From NCBI RefSeq assembly GCF_029931775.1, contig NC_079312.1, positions 134,587,872-134,651,871 of the forward strand: DNA of 64,000 nt. The letters are read 5' to 3'. Made by a program: the position numbers and the translations under genes. Positions within the stretch are counted from its first letter, which is position 1; every line of letters starts with the position of its first letter. This document shows, one piece after another, positions 53,501 to 62,476 of the stretch. The notes below the pieces were generated by a model that was given only the letters and a program-made list of their open reading frames with translations, did not search any database and was not told the origin of the DNA. Source of the DNA: Euleptes europaea. Taxonomy: Eukaryota > Chordata > Lepidosauria > Squamata > Sphaerodactylidae.

Positions 53501-56500
53501 AGTTCACATGATCCCTCAGCAACCCCTGAAGGACATTCAGAGATACCTTGGGAATCATTATGAAGCCACACAGTCTGCACATTCATCAGCTTCTGTCTTC
53601 AAGGATAAAATGTGTGTTGGGATTGTATCTTCCAGAAGAGCTGGAGTGGGTGAGAGAAACATTTTGAAAAGTTTTCCAAATTCTTAGAGGCCTAGTCTAC
53701 ACAAACGGCACAATTAGGTGGTAGAACACTTCAGAGCTAGTATAATGAAGTGGTTAGAGCACTGGACTGGGGACTTAGGAGACCCAAGTTCAAAATCCCT
53801 GTTCAGCCATGAAGCTCACTGGCCCAAAGTTGCTCAGTCATGCACTCTGAGCCTAACGTACCTCAGAGGGTTGTTGTGAGGGTAGTATGGAGGAGAGGTG
53901 AAATCATGTATGCTATCCTTGGAGGGAGGGTGGCTTAAAAATGTGGTGAATAAATCGCAGGGAAGATACTTCATTTTTATTGCCCCAGCATGTTAAAATA
54001 CTCTGCAAATTAAACACTAGGACATCAGGTTCAGAGCCTAGCTCTTTGAATGCAATGTTGGTTTTCCACTTCAATGGAATTAAGGCAGGAGGGCTTTGAA
54101 AAAATACAATCCCTCAACTGCACCTCAAAGTGGCATTGAGCCTGTTCTACCAGCTCAGCACTTCTACCAGCCATCTTCTTGCCACCTCATTCTTCTGTGA
54201 GCGTAGACTCAGGCTTAAAACTTGGCGTTTGAAAGGTCAATGTACCATATATGTGATCAATCGGTCCAAATTCCAGTTATTGAGATGACACACCGGTCTT
54301 TAGTTTCTTGTTTTCTATGGTTAGAGGTATTGAAATTCATGACAGAAGAATCTGTGTCTCAGTGACAGAGCATCTACTATGCATGCTGAAGGTCCCAGAG
54401 TCAATCTCTGGGATCTCCAGTTAAAAAGATTAGGTAATTGGTGACGTAAAAGCCCCTTTACCTGAGATTCTAGAGAGCAGCTGCCTGTCAGAGTAGGCGG
54501 TACTGACCTTGGTCGACCAATGGTTTGATATGGCATAAGGCAATGCTTTTGAATCTGATCTCCTTAATTATGTAACAACTAGGGTAAATTTCTCAGCACA
54601 TTTTTTAAATAAAAAGTTGAATTTCCTCAGCATTAAAAAAAAAGCAAAGCTAAATTTACTGAATCAGAATGAGGCATGTGCAGGTGAAGATGAGAATTCA
54701 GAATCTGATTCCATTTTCACTTTATATAATATAAAGATCTATTTAAAATAAGGTTTATTAAAACTTTGCTAATATGCATTATAATTTTATAATATCTACA
54801 GGAATCAAGGACTATGAGCACAATCCTGAAGGGGGTGGTGGATCCGTGGCGGCGGGGAACCGTGCCACCTGCTCCGAGGCTTCCCGGCCGCAGCGGAGGC
54901 AAAAAAAACCTTTGTTAACCATTTAAAATTTAGAAGGGGGAAAATGCCCTATAGCAAGCAGTGAGGCTGTGCTATCGGAAAAGGTGGCGCACCGAAAAAG
55001 GTGGTGCAGCCTTGCCACCACTCAAGGGGCATTCCCAGGGCAAAAGGGCTGTGGAAGCTGCCTAAGGGCAGGAAGCCCCCCCCCCCCGCTGGTGCTGGCT
55101 TCCGGGAAATCTCTGCTGGCATGGCTGCACTGGCGGTGGGGACTGGTAGCACCGGCATAGGTGCCACCTTATTCCATGATAAACTGGCACAGGGTCACGC
55201 CAACTCCTAAGGAGCTTTGGGGGCCCCCTTCAGGAATGAGCTGCCCGAGTTCATGCTACTACCATGTGTCAGCATGAATGCTTTCCTCTGTGTGTATGTG
55301 TGGGGGGGAGGGACGGCAGGGTTCTAGCATCTAAATTTTGTTGTTTCTTTTCTAATCAGTTATATGATCTTGATTGATACGACAAAACGGTGTCACCTGT
55401 GGAGCATGTCAAAGCTTTCTTTTTTATCCCCCTTAGGTCTTGCCAGATATTAGTGTTCTCAGTAATTTGCCGCAGCAGATTTTGTTGTCTGCTGTGGCTC
55501 GAAGTAATGTTGAGATTGGTTGAGGAATTTGCATGCTATTTTGAGGAACATCGAGGAATTCTAAAATAGAAAAAAAATGTATGGAGACCTGCATAAAAAT
55601 GGTTTGCTTCTGTAGCCCGGAAGAATCCTTTAGTAGTTAGTAGTCACAGAATTCCTAGAATGAGAACTGAATTTCTTTACACAAGAATATGTCTTTAGCA
55701 TTTCACTTATTTATGCTGATTTTTTAATCCATCAATTACGGTATCTTCATTTCTGTGGTGGTCCTTGTACACTAGTAGTGCATTCATTTATATATTTAAA
55801 ATATGTAATGCCCACCTTTTCCCTGAGCATCCCTGTCCATGAATGCAAGGATCCATTAGGAAATAATGAGATTCAGATGTGGTATAAGATTTAACCGTAT
55901 ACTGTACCAGGGACCTGGTGCAGCTGGCCTCAGCAGGAACTGGTACATCTTGGAATATACCCAGGGGAAATAGCTGGTGTGGACATATCCTTGAATGTAG
56001 ACTAAATTGTATCTGGTTTGTTGTTGTTGGTTATTGCTGATCAGTAATGCTTTTGTTATTAATAACAGGAAAATCTCTCTATATAAAAAGACTCCATGAG
56101 AAATTGAAGGCAAAACTTCATGATAATGAAATGCCAATAAAAACCATTCGGCTGATAGATCCCCATGTTGATGAAAACAAAGTGCTGAAGTCCCTCCTCC
56201 CATTCCTTAATCATCAGTACCAGAAACAGCCCATGATATTTCATTTTGACATCACCTCTTCCGTGAGTATACCGCAAATTTGACAAGGAGAGTTCTAGTA
56301 GTAAAAAATGTCCCCTTTCCCACACAATAAACTGGGGGGGGGGGCACAACTCTCAACTGGGGTCCTGCAAACTCTACAAGAACTGCTCCGGCTTCCAAGC
56401 ACAGCCCCACTAAGCACACATGGGGGTGGGGGGTGGGTGTCGTCGTAAGAGAAAAGACTGTGCTTTCAATCCCCCGAGTCAAAGTAGTCCCATTCGGCAA

Positions 56501-59500
56501 ATGCAGCTCTAAGGTGGGCTGGCAGTGGGGAATCCCGGTGCTTTGCTGCCGGAGGAAAAAGAGGGCCCTTTCCTTAAAAATCACCCCAGTCAAAATGATC
56601 CAGGCTACCTGAAGTGCGTACACAGAGGGCTAGGAATGGGCAGGGGGGTAAAGCAGGGGCCAGATGGGGCTGCAGTTATATGTGCAATGGGAACCAGTAA
56701 TGCCTCTGATGCCGATGCTCCTCTTCAACTCCGGCTCACGTTCACAACCCCGGCTCCTTTCTCCCTGCCAAAGACCTGGCTACGTGGTCTGGATGATGCT
56801 TACTTGCTCACTCCTCTGATCCTCTCTGTCTGTTGCTCCTGCAAAATGAGGCCAAGGGCTGGGTGGAGGAGCCTTAAATCTGAAATGGGTGGGTACGACG
56901 ACATTGCATTTGTGTCATGCCGTAGCCCCTCACCCCCAGGAGGCCATCACGCCCCTGTGGATCCATGATAGGCTGCTGCCAGGGGGAAGGCTGGCCCGGC
57001 TTCAGCCAGCATGCTCTTCTTCCATGTTGGTACAGTGCTCTGCGGCTGTAAAGGCAGCCACCGGTAAGTCTGTGGCCGCAATTTGTTGGTAATCAAATAG
57101 GAATGAGAGATTAAATGCATCCTTCTCATTAAGTTGTTCTCTTTTCCTAGGTCCAATCTGGAATTCAGGAATTTCTGTTCAAGCTTTTAGTTTTACATTA
57201 TCTGGGAGATACGGATGGGAAACTTTGGCTGCGGAAGCAATGCCATTTGTATGTTATAGAAATTCTTGAACCATCTCCATCACCAGAAAAACAAACAAGA
57301 TCTGTAAGTCAGTGTGTGTTGTGTGTGTGTGTGTGTAAAGTGCCGTCAAGTCTCAGCCGACTTATGGCGACCCTTTTTAACTACCGTGTACTTAAAGATA
57401 TCTCTTTATATTAAATGTATAAATGAGCTAAGATGGCTGTAGTATTTTATTACCTAGAAAAATACTAATACATTTATAGATGCTTGTAGTAGTCATTAAT
57501 AACTGGTTATCTCAAGTGGGAGGATGCCTGATGCTTAGGATGAATAGAATAAATAGACATATTTTATAAACAGCTGCTAACCCTATTTGAAGGTGCAAGT
57601 ACTCAGTCAACTAGGTCTCCTTTCAAGAGCCATGAGCTGGTTACATACTCTTTAGTTGGTCAACCATTTCTCTTTCAATTAATTGGCTAGATTTAAGGAA
57701 ATGCAGAAGCCTTTTGAAATGTGAAAAGCAAAATAACTTACAATTTAATAAACAAAGAGTTGTCACTCACTGTAAAGAGGCTACAAGCATACCTCAGAGA
57801 TATTGTGGATTTGGTTCCAGACCACTGCCATAAAGAAAGTCATGTGATTTTTTTGGTTTTCCAGAGCATATAAAAGTAGTTTATTAAGTGTGCAATAGCA
57901 TTATGTTTTTAAAAAAGTACTGTAATAATAATGAAATAGTTTGAAATATTGCGAGAATTACCAAAATGTTACAGAGACACAAAGTGAACACATGTTGTTG
58001 GAAAAATGGCATCGATAGACTTACTCGAAAATGCAATATCTGTGAGGGTGTGTGCGCGTGTGTGTGTGTGTTTCTATATATACATACACACACACTCACT
58101 GTGAGGAAACTGTATTGAATTGTCAGCCCTGCCAGCAAGTCAGAATTGGAATCCTATGCAGAAGTGATACAATGTTTTTGATTTTTATAACCTCTTTTTC
58201 TCTTTTATAGAAGACTCCTGGATTAAAATACAACCTTCTTGATGTGTTCCCCAAAATAATGTGCAGACCTCCCAAGGAAGTGCTAGAAATGGATATCCAG
58301 AGGAATTCATCCTATGGTTACTCAGACCCAGGAGTGGATGACAAAATTTTCCGTAGCGAGGCCTTTCAGAGACCATTCCAGTACTTAACAAGATCCAACA
58401 GAGGCGATAATCTTGATACGTTTCAGTATGAAGCCGGTAGTGTTGAAGGGACTGCAGTAAAATGCCTGCAGTTACTGCTGATACATTGTGGAGTAATAGA
58501 TCCTTCTTGGTCAGAACTGAGAAACTTTTCTTGGTTTCTAAACATTCAGCTTAAAAATTGTGAAACGTCTGTGTTCTGTAACCCTTGTTTTGTGCAAGAT
58601 ACTTTGCAAGGCTTCAAAAATTTTGTGGTCACCTTCATGATTTTGATGGCCAGGGATTTTGCAACACCTTCACTTAATATTTCTGATGAAAGCCCCGGAA
58701 GACAGTTCTTTGACATGGAAGGAGTCACCGAAGAAGATCTTGTTCCGTTCCGCATTCGGAAAAAGTGGGAATCTGAACCTCACCCTTACATTTTCTTCAA
58801 TCATGACGGTATATCCATGACGTTCATTGGGTTTCATCTCCAGGCCAGTACCGATGGTGGGATTGATGCTATTAATCCCTTGGATGGCACTGTCATCAAA
58901 AGGAATGTTATGTCTGCTCAGCTGTACCAAGGATTGGTCCTTCAGAGAGTTCCCTTCAATGTTAATTTTGATAAACTGCCCAGAGATAAGAAAATTGCAA
59001 AACTTTGCATGGTTTTAGGAATTGAATGGCCGATTGACCCTGATGAAACTTATGAGCTCACAACAGACAACATTCTAAAGATCCTGGCTATTGAGATGCG
59101 ATTCAGATGTGGCATTCCTGTTGTCATTATGGGAGAAACTGGTTGTGGAAAAACCAGGCTAATAAAATTCTTGTGTGAACTGCGTAGGTGCGGTGCTAAT
59201 ACTCAGAACATGACTCTTGTCAAAGTCCATGGGGGCACTAGTGCAGACGCAATCTATAACAAAGTCAGGGAAGCAGAACAACTTGCTATTGAAAATAAGC
59301 AGCTTTGCCAATTTGACACGATCTTGTTTTTTGATGAAGCCAACACGACTGCTGCTGTCAGCAGCATCAAGGAAGTCCTGTGTGATCGCACAGTAGAGGG
59401 ACAACCTTTGACCCACAACTCAGGCTTGCAGATCATAGCTGCATGCAATCCTTATCGTAAGCACACTGGAAAAATGATTCAGCGCCTGGAATCAGCTGGC

Positions 59501-62442
59501 TTAGGCTATCGTGTTAAAGCCGAGGAAACCAAGGAAAAGCTTGGCTCTATTCCTCTCAGGCAGCTTGTGTACCGTGTCCATGCGCTCCCTCCTAGCATGA
59601 TCCCTCTTGTGTGGGATTTTGGGCAACTGAACAATGTTACTGAAAAATTATATATACAGCAGATTGTACAGAGACTTACTCGCTCAATACAAATGTCTAG
59701 AGCTGACATCACGACAATAACAGAAGTGCTTTTTAACTCACAGATTTATATGAGAAAACGGAATGATGAATGTAGTTTTATCAGCCTCAGGGACGTGGAA
59801 CGCTGTGTGGAAGTCTTCAAGTGGTTCCATAGTCACAGTGAGCTCCTAATCAAACACCTGGCAAAGTATCTAGCAGAGAAGAGAACAGATGCAAAATACA
59901 TCACGAGAAACACAGTTATTTGGTGTTTGGTACTTTCAGTTGGTGTTTGTTATCATGCCTCCCTGGAAAAGAAAGAGGAATACCGAAGAGTCATCAGCAA
60001 AGTCCTACCAGAGCCGTATGACAATGAAAAGGGAATCCTTGAAGAAATCAGCTTAATTCAGGATCTGTTCTTGAGTGGTGCACCTCTGAGGGAAACAATA
60101 GCAAGGAACTTGGCACTGAAGGAAAATGTGTTCATGATGGTAATCTGCATTGAGCTTAAAATTCCTTTGTTTCTTATTGGAAAACCTGGCAGTTCCAAAT
60201 CTCTTGCCAAAACAATCGTGGCTGATGCCATGCAAGGGCAAGCAGCACATTCTGAGCTGTATAAGGAACTGAAGCAGATCCATTTGGTTTCCTTTCAGTG
60301 CAGCCCGCACTCTACTCCCGAGGGCATCATAAATACTTTCAAGCATTGCGCTCGGTTCCAAGAAGGGAAGAACCTGAAGGAGTATGTCTCTGTGGTAGTC
60401 TTAGATGAAATTGGTTTGGCTGAAGACTCCCCCAAAATGCCTCTGAAGACCCTTCACCCTCTCTTGGAAGATGGATGTGTTGATGATGACCCACACCCTC
60501 ATAAAAAAGTTGGCTTTATTGGGATATCGAACTGGGCTCTGGATCCTGCCAAGATGAATCGGGGTCTCTTTGTATCCCGTGGAGACCCAAACAAAAAGGA
60601 GCTTATAAAAAGCGCAAAGGGTATTTGCTCTTCAGAACGCATCACTCTGCAAAAAATTGAACAGTTCTTTCCCATCTTTGCAAATGCATATGAAGAAATT
60701 TGCAAGAACCAACATAAGGAGTTTTTTGGGTTACGTGACTATTACAGCCTCATAAAAATGGTTTTTGCTTTGACAAAAGCATCTAAGAAAGAGCCATCTC
60801 CCCATGACATAGCAGAGGCCGTTCTCCGAAACTTCAGTGGCAAAGAAGATGTTAAAGCCTTGGACATTTTTATGTCTAAAATCCCAGAGAAAGAAGATAT
60901 CATTTCCGAGAATATCGACACAATTGGCCTTGTCGAACAAAACATTTACAGTGACTGTCAGGATGGTGAATGCCGATATCTGCTAGTGTTAACACAGAAT
61001 TATGCAGCCCTGCAGATTCTCCAGCAAGCTTTTTTCAAAGGAGAACAGCAGCCAGAAATTATATTTGGTTCCAGCTTTCCAAAAGACCAGGAATATACTC
61101 AGATCTGCAGAAACATTAACCGAGTGAAGATCTGCATGGAGACGGGAAAGATGGTGGTCCTTCTAAACCTGCAGAATCTGTATGAAAGCCTCTACGATGC
61201 CCTCAACCAGTATTATGTGCAGCTTGCTGGTCAAAAATATGTTGACTTGGGTTTGGGAACCCATCGAGTGAAGTGCAGAGTGCACCCTAAGTTCCGTTTG
61301 ATTGTCATTGAGGAGAAAGAAGTGGTATATAAACAATTTCCCATTCCATTAATCAATAGGCTTGAAAAACACTATCTAGATATCAATACTGTGTTGAACA
61401 AATTGCAGAGGGACATTGTGGAAGAACTGAAGAAATGGGTGAAGAACTTCATAGCAGTTGATACAGAAAAACATTTTATAGGCCAGCAAAAATATAGTCC
61501 TTCTGATGCCTTTGTTGGGTATCATCCAGACACCTGTGCATCAGTTGTCCTGCAAGTGACAGAGGAGCTAAAAAGGGATTGTCCTCTTGAAGAATTGATG
61601 TCAAAAATACAAGATCAGGCCACACTAGTCCTCTTGAACTGTGCAACCCCAGATTCTGTGGTTCGTCTTGGTAATTCCCGACTGGGGGCCTCTCAGGCGG
61701 ATCATTTAACTAGGATCTACTTTCAGCAACAGCAGCATGATTCTCTAGCAGATTTCCTCCATGCTTGCCTTTGCACAGAGTCCAGGGGTTTTGCAGTCTT
61801 CACTGAGGTGAGTTGTTCAAAGATTATTTCCTTTGTTATTTTATATACTTAAAGATTCAGAGCTCTTAGGAGATGACATTAGAGCTTCCCTTGGGACTGT
61901 AAGCATGGGAATGTACTTCTCAAATAAATTAGTGGTACATTTCAGTGTTTTCTTTAGCAGTTAGAGCAAGAGTCCAGTAGCACCTTAAAGAATAACAAAA
62001 TTTCTGGCAGTGTATGAGCTTTTGTGAGCCACAGCTCACTTCTTCAGATATCTTTAGTGTTTCCTTTATAAAAGGTAAAGGTCCCCTGTGCAAGCACCGG
62101 GTCATTCCTGACCCATGGGGTGATGTCACATCCCAACGATTTCTAGGCAGATTTCGTTTAAGGGGTGGTTTGCCAGTGCCTTCCCCAGTCATCTTCCCTT
62201 TACCCCCAGCAAGCTGGGTACTCATTTTACCCACCTCGGAAGGATGGAAGGCTGAGTCAACCTTGAGCTGGCTACCTGAAACCAATTTCCATCGGGATCG
62301 AACTCAGGCCGTGAGCAGAGCTTGGACAGCAGTACTGTAGCTTACTGCTCTGCGCCACGGGGTGCTTAGTGTTTCCTTTAGATTTTTATTTAATCTCTGC
62401 CTTGAATATGATTCAGTACTGCTAGAATGTGTTGAAGTAAGC

Positions 62443-62476
<34 letters not shown>

